Positions 18,478 to 28,858 of a stretch of DNA of 64,000 nt are shown piece by piece. The number at the start of each line of letters is the position of its first letter. Within the stretch, counting starts at the first letter, position 1. Location: the NCBI RefSeq assembly GCF_001011035.1, contig NZ_CP011492.1, positions 7,975,334 to 8,039,333 of the forward strand. The letters are read 5' to 3'. This DNA comes from Streptomyces sp. CNQ-509. Its GTDB lineage: Bacteria; Actinomycetota; Actinomycetes; Streptomycetales; Streptomycetaceae. A program made the position numbers and the translations under genes. The notes beneath the pieces are model-generated. The model was not told the DNA's origin. It made no database searches and saw only the letters and a list, made by a program, of their open reading frames with translations.

Positions 18478-19155
18478 TCAGCCGTTGACATACTGGTGGA
18501 CCTCGTTGACGGTGGCCGTCAGATCGGTCAGGTCGCGACGGACGGCGTGCGCGATCGACGGGTCGTTCTTCTCGTCGAGACGGTTGATCCACACCCGGGA
18601 GATGTCGAGCTGGCTGGCCGGCACCATGTCGTGGAAGTAGCTCTGCGCCACATGCACCCAGCGGTCACGGGTGACTCCGAGGGACTGCTCGAAGTGCTGG
18701 AAGTGGTTGTGGGTCGGTTTGTAGGCGCCGGAGTCCTCGGCGGTGACGATCGCGTCGAACTGGATCTGCAGGCGGCGCTGGGTCTCGCCGATGATGACGC
18801 GGTCGCAGTTAGTGAGCAGGGCGAGGTTCCAGCCGGCCTCCTGGAGCTCGCGCAGGGCCTGGCGGGTCTCGGGGAAGACCGGCCAGAACGGGATGCCGGT
18901 CGTCAGCACGCGGGCGTCGTCCTCCACCAGCTCGATCCCCACTTCGTCCGCCGTCCGCTGCAGCGCCTCCGCGAGGACCTCGCTGTAGCGCATGCCGGGG
19001 TGCTCCGTCTGCACCGCCGGCTCATGACGGTTGTAGACGTCCAGCAGCTCCCAGCCCCTACCGGGCGCGACCATGTCGATGCCGGTGGCGATGCCGTGAC
19101 GCCAGTCCACGAGGGTGCCGAAACAGTCGAAGGTGACCCAACGCTTCTCGCTCAT
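18478..19155 (-). CDS. Haloacid dehalogenase type II (HAD superfamily)
   Basis: 225 residues; ATG 19155 with GGAG upstream. Motif I is TFDCFGTLVDW (nucleophile Asp), motif II LLTNCD, motif III Lys in GAYKPTHNHF, and motif IV near VWINRLDEKNDP. It resembles L-2-haloacid dehalogenases of the HAD type II group. Related proteins next to amino-acid catabolic genes often act on phosphate esters or have unknown substrates. It lies 95 bases upstream of the aminotransferase gene and is divergent to the ABC importer genes. Confidence 0.85.
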   Translation of the reverse strand: MSEKRWVTFDCFGTLVDWRHGIATGIDMVAPGRGWELLDVYNRHEPAVQTEHPGMRYSEVLAEALQRTADEVGIELVEDDARVLTTGIPFWPVFPETRQALRELQEAGWNLALLTNCDRVIIGETQRRLQIQFDAIVTAEDSGAYKPTHNHFQHFEQSLGVTRDRWVHVAQSYFHDMVPASQLDISRVWINRLDEKNDPSIAHAVRRDLTDLTATVNEVHQYVNG

Positions 19156-19632
19156 TGATCTTTCTCCGGTTCTCGGGAGTTCTCGGACGGGAGGAGCCGG
19201 GGGGCCGTGACCACGAGCCGACCGGCGTTGCCAACAGTCGGATCGTTTACGATTCCGCGGCGCGCGTCTTTCGGCAGTCGTCCAGAAAAGTCGGCGCCGG
19301 CTTTCAACACGTGCACATGGTTCGCCGTCGCGCCAGCGCTCTACGGTCCTCCGTACCAGCGGCACCTCGCGAAGCCGCCGCCGCCGGCCGAGTGAACGTC
19401 GACCGAACGGCAACCTCACGGGTCAAGGGCTGTGCGCCGCCAAGCGCGTTCGCCTGAACCCGAACTCACACGTTCATGTTCGAGGCGTGTGTGACGGGCG
19501 GACCGTCACCTCGCATGTGCGTCCCGGACTCCATGTGGTCACGGGTATCCCACCCGCCTCTGTCGAGAGGCCCAGCCACCGGCACTCGACGATTCCTGGC
19601 CCGGAGTCCCCGTCCCCTGGAGCGGCAGAAAC
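19156..19632. promoter_or_regulatory. Divergent promoter region (HAD operon / Liv importer)
   Basis: 477 bases between the two divergent transcription units. An imperfect inverted repeat CACACG (19467-19472) / CGTGTG (19486-19491) and a repeat of GTTCATGTTCG lie about 150 bases before the binding-protein start and could be an operator. No gene is supported here. Confidence 0.35.
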
Positions 19633-20856
19633 ATGAGTACCCCGAACACCCTTGAGCCTAGAACCGAGAGAACAGCGACCACGGTCGCCTCGTCGGCACG
19701 TGGCGTTCGCCGCGGCGCTGTGGCAACGACCGTTGTCGTGCTCGGATTGAGCCTGACCGCATGTGGCGGCAACCTCACATCCGGAGGCTCCACTGACAGC
19801 GACTCCGGGACCAAGGGCACCATCAAGCTCGGCATGCTCACCCCGCTGAGCGGCAGCTCCGCTGCCATCGGCCCGAACATGCGGCACGGCGCTCAGCTCT
19901 CCGTCGACGAGATCAACGCCAAGGGCGGGGTGGACGGCCGCAAGCTCGAACTCACTGTCGAGGACGAGGCGTGCGACCCGAAAACGGCCGCTGCCGGCGC
20001 CGCGAAGCTGGTCAGCGCCGGGATCGACATCTCCGTCGGCGGCTACTGCTCCTCGGCGACCCTGCCCACGCTGAGCATCTTCAACAAGGCGAACATCCCG
20101 GTGATCATCCCGGTCGCGAACTCCACGGACCTGGTCGCCCAGAAGCTGCCCAACGTGTTCCTGATCAACGGCACCGGCATCCAGCAGGCACAGGCCGCGT
20201 CGCAGTTCCTCAAGGATCAGGGCGCCACCGGTGTCGCGCTCCTGGACGACAACACGTCGTACTCGACCGACATCGCCAAGCGGACCGAGCAGGATCTGAA
20301 GTCGCTGGGCGTCAAGGTGGCTGGCCATCAGTCGGTCACCGCGGGCGAGTCGGACTACTCCGGAGCGGTCAACGCGGTCATCAGGGCGAAGGCGGACTTC
20401 GTCTATTGGACGGGGTATTACCAGGAGGGCGGCCTGATCATTAAGCAGCTGAAGGCGGCGGGCTACCAGGGCAAGTTCATGGTCGCCGACGGCTCGGTCG
20501 ACCCCAAGCTGATCGAGATCGCCGGCCAGAGGAACGCGCAGGGTGTGTTCGCGACGATGACGCAGACGCCTCAGACCGTTCCAGGTGGCGCTGCCTGGGC
20601 CAAGAAGTACAAGGCCAAGTTCGGCTCCGCGCCCGGCCCGTACTCGACTCAGGCGTACGACGCGGTGCGGGTCGCGGCCGAAGCGGTCAGAGAGTCCGGT
20701 TCGACCGACGGCCAGGCGGTGATCAAGGCGCTGGAAGCGATCGACGACTTCGAGATCTTCTCCGGCTCGCTGAAATTCACGTCCGAGCACACGCTCATCG
20801 AGGGTGGTTTCCACATCCTCGTCGTCAAGGGCAACGGCTTCACGCTCAACAAGTGA
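19633..20856 (+). CDS. livK: Branched-chain amino acid-type ABC transporter substrate-binding lipoprotein
   Basis: 407 residues. The N-terminal segment reaches the lipobox LSLTACGG near residue 45, and the leader before it is long. The mature protein has Leu/Ile/Val-binding protein features: KLGMLTPLSGSSAAIGP, GAQLSVDEINAKGGVDGRKLEL, and YDAVRVAAEAVRESGS near the end. It is the extracytoplasmic receptor for the permease and ATPase genes that follow directly. The ligand may be an amino acid or amide used by the divergent catabolic genes (inference). Confidence 0.92.
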   Translation: MSTPNTLEPRTERTATTVASSARGVRRGAVATTVVVLGLSLTACGGNLTSGGSTDSDSGTKGTIKLGMLTPLSGSSAAIGPNMRHGAQLSVDEINAKGGVDGRKLELTVEDEACDPKTAAAGAAKLVSAGIDISVGGYCSSATLPTLSIFNKANIPVIIPVANSTDLVAQKLPNVFLINGTGIQQAQAASQFLKDQGATGVALLDDNTSYSTDIAKRTEQDLKSLGVKVAGHQSVTAGESDYSGAVNAVIRAKADFVYWTGYYQEGGLIIKQLKAAGYQGKFMVADGSVDPKLIEIAGQRNAQGVFATMTQTPQTVPGGAAWAKKYKAKFGSAPGPYSTQAYDAVRVAAEAVRESGSTDGQAVIKALEAIDDFEIFSGSLKFTSEHTLIEGGFHILVVKGNGFTLNK

Positions 20857-20874
20857 CCTGAGGCCGTGTAACAC

Positions 20875-21774
20875 ATGAACCACTTCATCCAACTCGTGCT
20901 GGACGGCCTGTTCGTAGGGTCCTTCTACGCTCTTGTCGCACTCGGCTACTCGATGGTCTACGGGATCATCAAACTCCTCAACTTCGCCCACGGCGACATC
21001 TACATGCTCGGCGCCTTCGCCGGCTTCACCGTGCTCAGCGTTGCCGCCGGTGCGCTGGGCAGCGGGATCGCCGCGCTCGTCGTAGTCATGCTCATCGCGA
21101 TGGTCGCGACCGGTTCCCTCGGTATCGTCCTGGAGCGGGTGGCCTACCGTCCGCTGCGCAACGCACCACGTCTGTCCGTCCTCATCACCGCGATTGGTGC
21201 GAGCTTCGCACTCGAATACGGCGTTGCGGTCGCGTTCGGCCCAAATCCGGAGGTGTACACGCTCGAAGTCGGCAACGGCGCACTGAACATCGCGGGTGCA
21301 CGGCTCAGCGACGCGCAGCTGGCGATGATGGTGATCGCGGTCGCGCTGATGGTGGCTCTCGACACCCTGGTCCGCAAGACCCGCTCTGGCCGGGCCATGC
21401 GGGCGATCGCGCAGGACCCCAAGGCGTGCCTGCTGATGGGCATCAAGGTCGACAACGTCATCTCACGGACCTTCTTCATCGGGTCCGCGCTGGCTGGTGC
21501 GGCGGGCGTCATGGCAGGCGCTTACTACGGGAAGATCGACTTCCTGATGGGCTTCATCATCGGGCTCAAGGCGTTTACCGCGGCGGTCATCGGCGGCATC
21601 GGGAACCTGCGCGGCGCCATGCTCGGCGCGATCGTGCTCGGTCTGCTGGAGTCCTTCGGCGTCGCGTTCTTCGGCAGCGAGTGGCGTGATGTCTTCGCCT
21701 TCGGCTTCCTCATCCTGTTCCTGACCGTGCGCCCGACCGGGCTGCTCGGCGAGCGCGTCACGGAGCGTGTGTGA
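20875..21774 (+). CDS. livH: Branched-chain amino acid-type ABC permease (LivH)
   Basis: A 299-residue polytopic membrane protein. It begins FIQLVLDGLFVGSFYALVALGYSMVYGIIKLLNFAHGD, the standard LivH N-terminus. The conserved loop RAIAQDPKACLLMGIKVD contacts the ATPase. It follows livK by 18 bases and overlaps livM at GTGTGATG. Confidence 0.93.
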   Translation: MNHFIQLVLDGLFVGSFYALVALGYSMVYGIIKLLNFAHGDIYMLGAFAGFTVLSVAAGALGSGIAALVVVMLIAMVATGSLGIVLERVAYRPLRNAPRLSVLITAIGASFALEYGVAVAFGPNPEVYTLEVGNGALNIAGARLSDAQLAMMVIAVALMVALDTLVRKTRSGRAMRAIAQDPKACLLMGIKVDNVISRTFFIGSALAGAAGVMAGAYYGKIDFLMGFIIGLKAFTAAVIGGIGNLRGAMLGAIVLGLLESFGVAFFGSEWRDVFAFGFLILFLTVRPTGLLGERVTERV

Positions 21775-22886
21775 TGAACGACGAGACGACCCTGAACCCC
21801 GCCGAGGAGCCCTCGGCATACGTCCGCGCCGTGGAGGAACGCGCACCGGCGAACGTCGCACTCGCCGGGAAGGGAGTCGGGAGCCCGAAACCGAGCCGGG
21901 CGACGCTGTCGTCCGTGGTGTCGGGCGCCCTCGGCAGCAAGTGGCTCGGCCTTGTCCTGGCCGTCCTCACGGTGGCATTGCCGTTCGTCAACTCGACGAC
22001 GTACCTCATCCAGATCGCCACGGGCGCCCTCATCTTCGTGATGCTCGCGGTCGGGCTGAACATCGTGGTCGGGTTCTGCGGACTCCTCGACCTCGGGTAC
22101 GCCGCGTTCTTCGCGATCGGCGCGTACACCTCGGGCGTGCTGGCGACGAAGTTCGGCTGGCCGATGATCGCGACCATCCCCGTGGTAGTGGTAGTCGCGG
22201 TCCTCGGCGGCATCTTCATCGGCGGGCCCACGCTCCGGCTGCGCAGCGACTACCTGGCCATCGTCACCCTCGGTTTCGGGGAGATCATCCGCATCACCGC
22301 GAACAACATCGACTTCACCGGCGGACCGAACGGCCTGTACGGCATTCCCGGCTTCGGCGACTTCGGGCTGCGCTCGGACATCGTGGTGTACTGGGTGTCC
22401 GCCGTCGTGGTCTGTGCGGCCGTTCTCTTCTCCAGCCGACTCGGGCGCGGCAGGCTCGGCCGGGCGTGGCGCTTCGTCCGCGAGGACGAGGACGCCGCCG
22501 AGGCCATGGGTATCCACACCTACAAGGTCAAGTTCGCGGCATACATCGCCGGTGCGGTCTTCGGAGGCATCGCGGGCGTGCTCTTCGCCGCCCAGCAGAC
22601 GGCGATCTCCCCGCCTAGCTTCAACTTCCTGTGGTCGGCGCTTATCCTCATGGCCGTCGTCCTCGGCGGTATGGGCTCCACGCCCGGTGTCGTCCTCGGC
22701 GCCCTGATCATCTCCCTCCTGCCGGAACTGCTGCGCGGCGCGGAGAACTGGCGCTACCTCATCTTCGGCCTGCTGCTGATCGTCGTCATGATCTTCCGTC
22801 CGCAGGGACTGCTGCCCGCTCGCACCGGTGAACCGAAGCGGTGCGAACGGCGAGGGCCGACCACCACCCAGGAAGGTGCATCGTGA
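21771..22886 (+). CDS. livM: Branched-chain amino acid-type ABC permease (LivM)
   Basis: 371 residues, with a ~55-residue hydrophilic extension before the first membrane helix. Core motifs GLNIVVGFCGLLDLGYAAFFAIGAY, LRLRSDYLAIVTLGFGEIIRI and FVREDEDAAEAMGIHTYKVK are typical of LivM. GTG 21771 or ATG 21774 could start it; both overlap the livH stop. The last codons overlap livG (GTGA). Confidence 0.93.
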   Translation: MMNDETTLNPAEEPSAYVRAVEERAPANVALAGKGVGSPKPSRATLSSVVSGALGSKWLGLVLAVLTVALPFVNSTTYLIQIATGALIFVMLAVGLNIVVGFCGLLDLGYAAFFAIGAYTSGVLATKFGWPMIATIPVVVVVAVLGGIFIGGPTLRLRSDYLAIVTLGFGEIIRITANNIDFTGGPNGLYGIPGFGDFGLRSDIVVYWVSAVVVCAAVLFSSRLGRGRLGRAWRFVREDEDAAEAMGIHTYKVKFAAYIAGAVFGGIAGVLFAAQQTAISPPSFNFLWSALILMAVVLGGMGSTPGVVLGALIISLLPELLRGAENWRYLIFGLLLIVVMIFRPQGLLPARTGEPKRCERRGPTTTQEGAS

Positions 22887-23721
22887 GCCAAGTGCTACTC
22901 GACGTCCGGGACATCGCGGTGCAGTTCGGCGGCGTCCGCGCCGTCGACGGCCTGACCTTCGCCGTCCACGAAGGTGAGGTGCTCTCGGTCATCGGCCCCA
23001 ACGGCGCTGGCAAGACGAGCGCGTTCAACTGCATCACTGGCTTCTACCGGCCCTCCGCGGGCTCGGTGACGTTCGCGGGCACGGACATCACCGGGAAACG
23101 AACGGCTGCTGTCGCCGCGAGCGGGATCGCGCGGACCTTCCAGAACCTGCGGCTGTTCGGGGATCTGACCGTGCTCGACAACGTACGCGCCGGGATGCAC
23201 GTACGGATCAAGCAGAACGCCTTCGACGCGATGCTTCACACCCCTCGTTACCGGCGTTCCGAGGATGCCGCCACCGACGAGGCAAACCGGTGGCTCAACT
23301 TCGTGGGCATGGAGTATGACCGCGCCGCCCAGATCCGCAACCTCCCCTACGGCGAGCAGCGGCGGGTCGAGATCGCCCGCGCCCTGGCCCGGGAGCCGAA
23401 GCTGCTCCTGCTGGACGAGCCGGCGGCCGGTCTCAACCACGGGGAGAAGGCTCAACTGCTCGACCTCATGCGGCGTATCGCCGGCCTGGGGACCGCCGTG
23501 GTCCTGATCGAGCACGACATGGGCCTGGTGATGGAGGTGTCCGAGCGGATCGTCGTGCTTAGCCACGGCAAGGAGATCGCCGACGGCACACCGGCCGAGA
23601 TCCGGTCCAACCCGGCCGTGATCGAGGCGTACCTCGGGGCCGACGACGAGGAGGCACATGTGGAGGTGGAACGCATCGCGGCCGAGGCGAACCCCGGTGG
23701 CCCGACCACGGAGGTGCAGCG

Positions 23722-23725
<4 letters not shown>
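22883..23725 (+). CDS. livG: Branched-chain amino acid-type ABC ATPase (LivG)
   Basis: 280 residues from GTG 22883, with GGAAGG upstream. Walker A is GPNGAGKTS, the signature region is LPYGEQRRVEIARAL, and Walker B is LLLLDEPAAGLNH, where the H-loop/LivG-type AAGLN is diagnostic. It works with LivF on the inner face of the membrane. A ~25-residue acidic C-terminal tail extends past the usual end. Confidence 0.94.
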
Positions 23726-24435
<710 letters not shown>

Positions 24436-24524
24436 CACTGCGCTGACCCGAGCCGGGCATGTACGCAGTCCTGCGGACCGCGCGGCGGCCAACAGCCGTG
24501 CGGCAGGCCGCTTTGGATGGGTGA

Positions 24525-24557
24525 CCCCGAGCGATCGCTTCGTGGATGCGCTCGGGG
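24525..24557. terminator. Hairpin downstream of livF
   Basis: CCCCGAGCG (24525-24533) pairs perfectly with CGCTCGGGG (24549-24557) around a 15-base loop. It lies in the ~340-base gap between convergent livF and the hypothetical gene at 24778, and could serve both. Nothing else is evident in that gap. Confidence 0.55.
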
Positions 24558-24777
24558 CCGGTGTCCCGGGAAGGAACCAGCGCCAGTCGCCGCCGGCCGT
24601 CGGAGTCGGTGAAACAGGCAAGCGACGACTATCTCCACAATAGCGAACCCGCGGGCAAAGGTGTTGGGAGGACTATCGCGGCGTGCGCGCTGACGCCAAG
24701 GGCCGCCAGGCCGGTGACCCTGTGCAGAAACCACGCGGGAGTAATGCTGTCGCTTGTGCGGTGACACCTGAGGGTCC

Positions 24778-25302
24778 TCAGCTGTGTGCGGGGCTGTCGG
24801 GGGTGTCGCCGGTGCCGCCCGGCTGGGCAGTGGGGTCGGCGTACCAGGGGAACCCGGCAACATCGGGTTCAATCCAGCCGGTGCGGGCCTGAGGGCTGGC
24901 CAGAGTGGCGGAGTGGTAGAAGCGATTGAGGAGTCTTTTGTCGAGCAGCGCGGGGTACTGATCGGTGAAGGCGTCGAAGTCGGGGGCGTCGGACTGGTCT
25001 GCGTGGTAGCCCACGAGTTCAACCCAGGCCCGGCTGACGGTGGCGTTGTACTTCTGCGGGGCGCCTGCGTAACGGGTGGTGCTCTGGATGCCGTCACTGA
25101 CCACGTCGACTGCCGCGCTGGTGCCGTAACGCCGGACGGCCAACCAGGTCAGCTGGAGATGCTGGCGGTGACCGAACCGCTCGGCTGTCGCCATCACCTC
25201 CCCCATCAGCTCGGAGAACGGCGAGCCCTTCTCATCAGCACCCTGACCGGCGTGCAGATGCGCCCTGTGGCCCGAGTGCGGGCCGTGGTCGTGTGCGGTC
25301 AT
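24778..25302 (-). CDS. Hypothetical protein coupled to MarR regulator
   Basis: 174 residues. The N-terminus is His-rich (MTAHDHGPHSGHRAHLH); the body has FGHRQHLQLTWLAVRRYG, RYAGAPQKYNATVSRAWVEL and ALLDKRLLNRFY. I do not recognise a catalytic family. No membrane segment is seen. Its ATG overlaps the stop of the marR-type gene, so it is co-translated and probably part of the regulon sensed by that regulator. The His-rich start could bind metal (inference). Confidence 0.7.
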   Translation of the reverse strand: MTAHDHGPHSGHRAHLHAGQGADEKGSPFSELMGEVMATAERFGHRQHLQLTWLAVRRYGTSAAVDVVSDGIQSTTRYAGAPQKYNATVSRAWVELVGYHADQSDAPDFDAFTDQYPALLDKRLLNRFYHSATLASPQARTGWIEPDVAGFPWYADPTAQPGGTGDTPDSPAHS

Positions 25303-25733
25303 GACCCTTCCTTGGCCAGTGCGTCCAGAACCGCATAGAAGCCAGCGATTGCCTCGGCGGGCAGGCCGTCGAGTGCGTGGTTCTCCAGGGTGGCCAGGGT
25401 ATGGGTGATGACGGCGGCCGCCGCGTGCCCGGAATCGGTGAGTTCGATGAGCACGGACCGGCGGTCGCCGGCGCGCGTGCCGCGAGTGATGTGGCCACGG
25501 CGCTCCAGCCGGTCCAGCACGCTGGTCAGCGTGGTGGGGCGGGTACCGACCGCGGCCCCCAGCTGGGAAACGGTGCGCCCCTGGCCGTCGGCGAGGTTGG
25601 CCAGGGCGTTGATCTCGGAAGTGGTCAGGTCGAGGTCGACGAGTTCGGTGGCGATCAAGTGCAAGGTGGCGTGAGTCGCGCGCTGCAGGCTCAGCAGTGC
25701 AGACCGGCTCGATGGTTCGAATTCGGACTTCAT
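25299..25733 (-). CDS. MarR family transcriptional regulator
   Basis: 144 residues with a winged helix (TTSEINALANLADGQGRTVSQLGAAVGTRPTTLTSVLDRLERRGHITR) and the wing motif TRAGDRRSVLIELTDSG. The start at 25733 lies about two bases from the predicted transcription start, so the message is probably leaderless. The promoter's -10 region overlaps short repeats of the form ATCCGA, suggesting autoregulation. It is coupled to the hypothetical gene downstream. Confidence 0.9.
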   Translation of the reverse strand: MKSEFEPSSRSALLSLQRATHATLHLIATELVDLDLTTSEINALANLADGQGRTVSQLGAAVGTRPTTLTSVLDRLERRGHITRGTRAGDRRSVLIELTDSGHAAAAVITHTLATLENHALDGLPAEAIAGFYAVLDALAKEGS

Positions 25734-25741
25734 GATTTCGG

Positions 25742-25771
25742 ATCTTACGATATCGGATTAATTACTGTCAA
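25742..25771 (-). promoter_or_regulatory. Sigma-70-type promoter of the marR-type gene
   Basis: Read on the minus strand: TTGACA at 25766-25771, an 18-base spacer, then TAAGAT at 25742-25747. This is close to the consensus of the principal sigma factor. The predicted start is near 25735, next to the ATG at 25733. The spacer and -10 contain ATCCGATATCG and a second ATCCGA, possible MarR binding sites. Confidence 0.7.
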
Positions 25772-26004
25772 GCGCTCCCCTTCCTGGGTTCTCGTGCGGC
25801 CGCGACGGACTGTCCTGGCCGCCACCGACCCGGTCCGCGGCATTGTCGCGGCGTCGGCGGACTTCTCAGCCCATACTGGTCAGTGCTGCGCGCTCGCGTT
25901 CGGTGAGTTCGGGTCGACGGGCGTATCGGGCCAGGTCAATGGGGCAAGGTCAGGGTCAGGAAGGGCCGTGGCCGTCTCGGAAGCGGCCGTTGATACCGCC
26001 GCGG

Positions 26005-26503
26005 TCACAGCGCGACCGTCCCGGTCGCCTGCTCGCCGAGGCGGGCCAGCTGCGGCACCCGCCAGAGGATGCCCCCCTTGCCGCGGACCTTCTTCAACTC
26101 GGCGGTGAGATGCTTCTTCATCCGTCGCTCGGCGCGGGCGTTGATCTTGTGGACCAGGGCGACCAGTAGGGCGACCAGTGCGTCGGTGATCTCCGCCTGA
26201 CGAGACGAGCACAGCGCGGCGAGCAGGGTGATCCGTACATCCTCGCTCGTGTCGCGGAAGTCCGAGGAGTACATCCTGATCGCCCGCGCCCGCCAGGCAG
26301 CCACCAGTTTCTCCGAGCACCGCAAGCAGTCCGTCGGGCAGCCCGAGCTTGCGCACGTCGTTGAGCTTGGTGATCTCCGTGAGCAGGGAGTTCAGACCCA
26401 CCGCGCCAGGGTTGCGCTTGAGTGTGGCCAGCAGGGCGGTCCCCGCCTCGTTGTCCTCGGTCACCAGGGACAGCAGCAAGGTGTCGCGGGCTGGGAAGCT
26501 CAC
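26005..26503 (-). pseudogene. Tn3 family transposase, internal fragment with frameshift
   Basis: Two minus-strand frames together read as the Tn3-family transposase segment GLNSLLTEITKLNDVRKLGLP, then SEKLVAAWRARAIRMY, DTSEDVRITLLAALCSSRQAEITDALV, and RGKGGILWRV. Both ends and the catalytic C-terminal half are missing, and the frame changes near 26310. It is a decayed transposon remnant. Confidence 0.75.
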
Positions 26504-26630
26504 TGATCGCCGCGGTCTACGTCAAGGACGTCCCTCAGGGACGGCGGGACCTCGGCGGCCCCCGGCTCCCTTGGACGGGGAGGGACGCCGGGAGCGGTCA
26601 GGGAGAGTGCGTTGAAGGTGGTTTGATCGG

Positions 26631-26693
26631 TACTGACCAACATCAACGGCGCCGTGCTCCCCATCGACAACGGCTGGGTCGGCCGTCTGACAC
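26631..26693 (+). pseudogene. Short-chain dehydrogenase C-terminal remnant
   Basis: A ~20-codon stretch encodes LTNINGAVLPIDNGW, the typical last strand of short-chain dehydrogenase/reductases (NG-x-VLPVDGGW). It has no upstream partner in frame. It lies next to the Tn3 remnant, so it is probably debris of a transposon-linked deletion. Confidence 0.45.
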
Positions 26694-26854
26694 GACCAGT
26701 GCACCAGTGGTGCCCTGCCCCTCGGAGCCGGGGCATCCATGCGGTCGTGCGCAATGGAGCACCCTCGTGGTGTCAGTCTGTCTGACAGTATGTTCCCAGC
26801 GGTGGGAGGAACAGACGCCGTTCTCTCGCTCTCGGAACGTTGTGGGAGGCCGCC

Positions 26855-28030
26855 GTGCTACAGGAGCTGCAGGACGTCATCAACGGCATCTCTGCCGAGG
26901 TCGGTGTGCCCACATCACTCACCGACACCCGGCTGAACTCCCTCGTCTTCGGCCCCCACGACGATGCGGAGATCGATTCGGTGCGTCGACAGGCGCTGCT
27001 TCTTCGGTCGACCCCCGAGTGGGTACGCGAGTGGTTCGGCCGCTACAGCATCCCCACGGCCACCGCCCCGGTGCGCATCCCGGCGGACCCGGAACGCGAG
27101 CTGGCCAGCCGGGTCGTGGTCCCCGCTCGCTGGGCATCCACGACCTGCGGGTACATCTGCCTCCTCGACGTCCACCAAGAGCTGGACGAAACCCGCATGA
27201 CTGCGGTCGTGGAAGCCGCAGCTGAGGTGGGGCGGGTCCTGTACCTGCATCAGCAAGCCCGGCGCAGCGACGCCGACCTGCTCGTTGATCTTGTACGGGG
27301 TTCGGCGGCCGTGCGCGGCAAGGCGGTCGATCGTCTGAGTGAGCAGGGCCGGTTTCCTGTCGGCTGGCCGGTCGCCGTCGTATTCCTGCGGCCTGTGGGC
27401 GGCGGGGCCGGCACGGACGCTCTGGAGCACTGGCTGTGGCGTGATCATGGCGGTCTGTCTCGGAGGGCCCTGCGCTGTCTCGACGCGGAGGGAGCTGTGA
27501 TCCTGGCGGCGGTCCCGCCGACCGCGGAGTCCGGGCACAAGGAACGCATCGTCGATCACCTGCTCACTGGTGGCGACGATCTCCCCGAGTTCGTCATCGG
27601 CATCGGTGACCCGCAGTCCGATCTGCATGACGCCCATCTGTCGTACGAACATGCTCGGTTGGCCGCGCGGGCCGCGACGGTCTGGCCGGAGACAGGGCCG
27701 GTGTGCTCGTGGGACCGGCTCGGCGCGCTGCGCGTCTTGATCGGTACCCCGGACCATCTCCTGCGGGATCTGATGGACCCGCGGGTGGCCCTGCTGGCGG
27801 AGGCCCAGTCTTCCCAGGCGAGTCTGATCGACACCCTCGAGACCTATCTCGACTCGGGCTGTGACAACCAGACCACCGCCGCGCGTCTGCACGTGCACCG
27901 GGGCACCGTCTACTACCGCCTGGAGAAGGCTGCCTCCTTGTGCGGAATGGATCTGAGCGACGGACTGGACCGGCTCGCCCTGCATCTGGGCATCAAGCTG
28001 CTGCGGCTGATCGAGTCGAAGGCCGGCTGA
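26855..28030 (+). CDS. PucR family transcriptional regulator
   Basis: 391 residues from GTG 26855, chosen for GGGAGG six bases upstream. The N-terminal ~120 residues are a sensor region, followed by a GGDEF-like/PucR middle domain (VAVVFLRPVGG, FVIGIGDP, YEHARLAARAA). The C-terminal PucR helix-turn-helix is clear: LIDTLETYLDSGCDNQTTAARLHVHRGTVYYRLEKA. PucR proteins often activate purine or amino-acid catabolic genes. No target is adjacent on this strand. Confidence 0.88.
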   Translation: MLQELQDVINGISAEVGVPTSLTDTRLNSLVFGPHDDAEIDSVRRQALLLRSTPEWVREWFGRYSIPTATAPVRIPADPERELASRVVVPARWASTTCGYICLLDVHQELDETRMTAVVEAAAEVGRVLYLHQQARRSDADLLVDLVRGSAAVRGKAVDRLSEQGRFPVGWPVAVVFLRPVGGGAGTDALEHWLWRDHGGLSRRALRCLDAEGAVILAAVPPTAESGHKERIVDHLLTGGDDLPEFVIGIGDPQSDLHDAHLSYEHARLAARAATVWPETGPVCSWDRLGALRVLIGTPDHLLRDLMDPRVALLAEAQSSQASLIDTLETYLDSGCDNQTTAARLHVHRGTVYYRLEKAASLCGMDLSDGLDRLALHLGIKLLRLIESKAG

Positions 28031-28156
28031 GTGCACCGGCTCTGAACGATTGCCGTACGGCGGGGTCCGCTCTTCGCAACGTGTGTCCGTGGTCCGTGCA
28101 GGACGCGGTTCCTCAAGGGTGTCCCGTAGGTGCTGGTCACGGGTGAGGTGATCTTG

Positions 28157-28312
28157 CCGTGGCTGGTGTGATCACGGCGCCGGAGCCGTCCTGGATAGCC
28201 CCGTTCACCGGGTTGAGCCCGCGCCATTTCGGCAAGCTGATCACCGCGCTGTGGCGTGAGGGTGCGGATCCGGTGTGCAAGGGGCCAGCCGTGGAGCCTG
28301 CCGCTTGATGAT
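28157..28312 (+). pseudogene. IS5-type transposase, N-terminal fragment
   Basis: From GTG 28157 the frame reads VITAPEPSWIAPFTGLSPRHFGKLITALWREGAD, the common start of a Streptomyces IS5-group transposase. Near 28285 it shifts frame to GQPWSLPLDDR, the next conserved words, and ends. No catalytic residues remain. Confidence 0.65.
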
Positions 28313-28405
28313 CGGCGTGGTTTTCAGAAGTGTTTCCGAAGCCGGAGAGACCAGGTCAGGGCCCCGGGGTTTGCAGGATGTGGTGGCGTGCCGCACCACG
28401 GAGAA

Positions 28406-28801
28406 CTACGGCGTTGTCCCGGGGGCAGTCGGGGGCGTTGTGTCGGCCGGGCACTCGAGGAGGGTTCCGCCTTCCCATCTCAGGTTGTTCATGGAGGTCC
28501 AGCCCTGCGTGGTCGTCCCGGCCAGGCGGCCGTAGACCCAGAGGTTGCCGTAGTGGTTGTAGACGTGGCACTAGAAGTAGAACTTCGCGCGCTGGGGACC
28601 ACTCGCCACGTTCTCGTGCTCCATGGCAGGGGCTGCCTTGAGGTTGTAGGTGCCTGCGAAGTGGCCTACTCCGTCCGAGACGTTGGAGATCGTGACGCTG
28701 TCACACGGCGCCTGTGCGCTGGCGGACTCGGCGCTCGAGGTGAGAGTAGATCCGGTGAGCAGGGCAGCGGTTGCGAATAGCGCTGAAAGTCTCTTCTTCA
28801 T
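28406..28801 (-). pseudogene. Small secreted protein interrupted by an in-frame TAG
   Basis: Starts MKKRLSALFATAALLTGSTL (signal peptide). After ~76 residues (QRAKFYF) a TAG at 28571-28573 interrupts. The same frame continues CHVYNHYGNLWVYGRL, TTQGWTSMNNLRW to a TAG at 28406. The continuation fits the small SH3-like secreted proteins of Streptomyces, in which a Trp before Cys would be natural, so TGG to TAG is the simplest explanation. About 131 residues if restored. Confidence 0.6.
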
Positions 28802-28858
28802 AGGTGGCAGACCTCTCCCTTGGGGTGGAAGGTGTTGCGAAGAGAAGGCGGGGGACTG

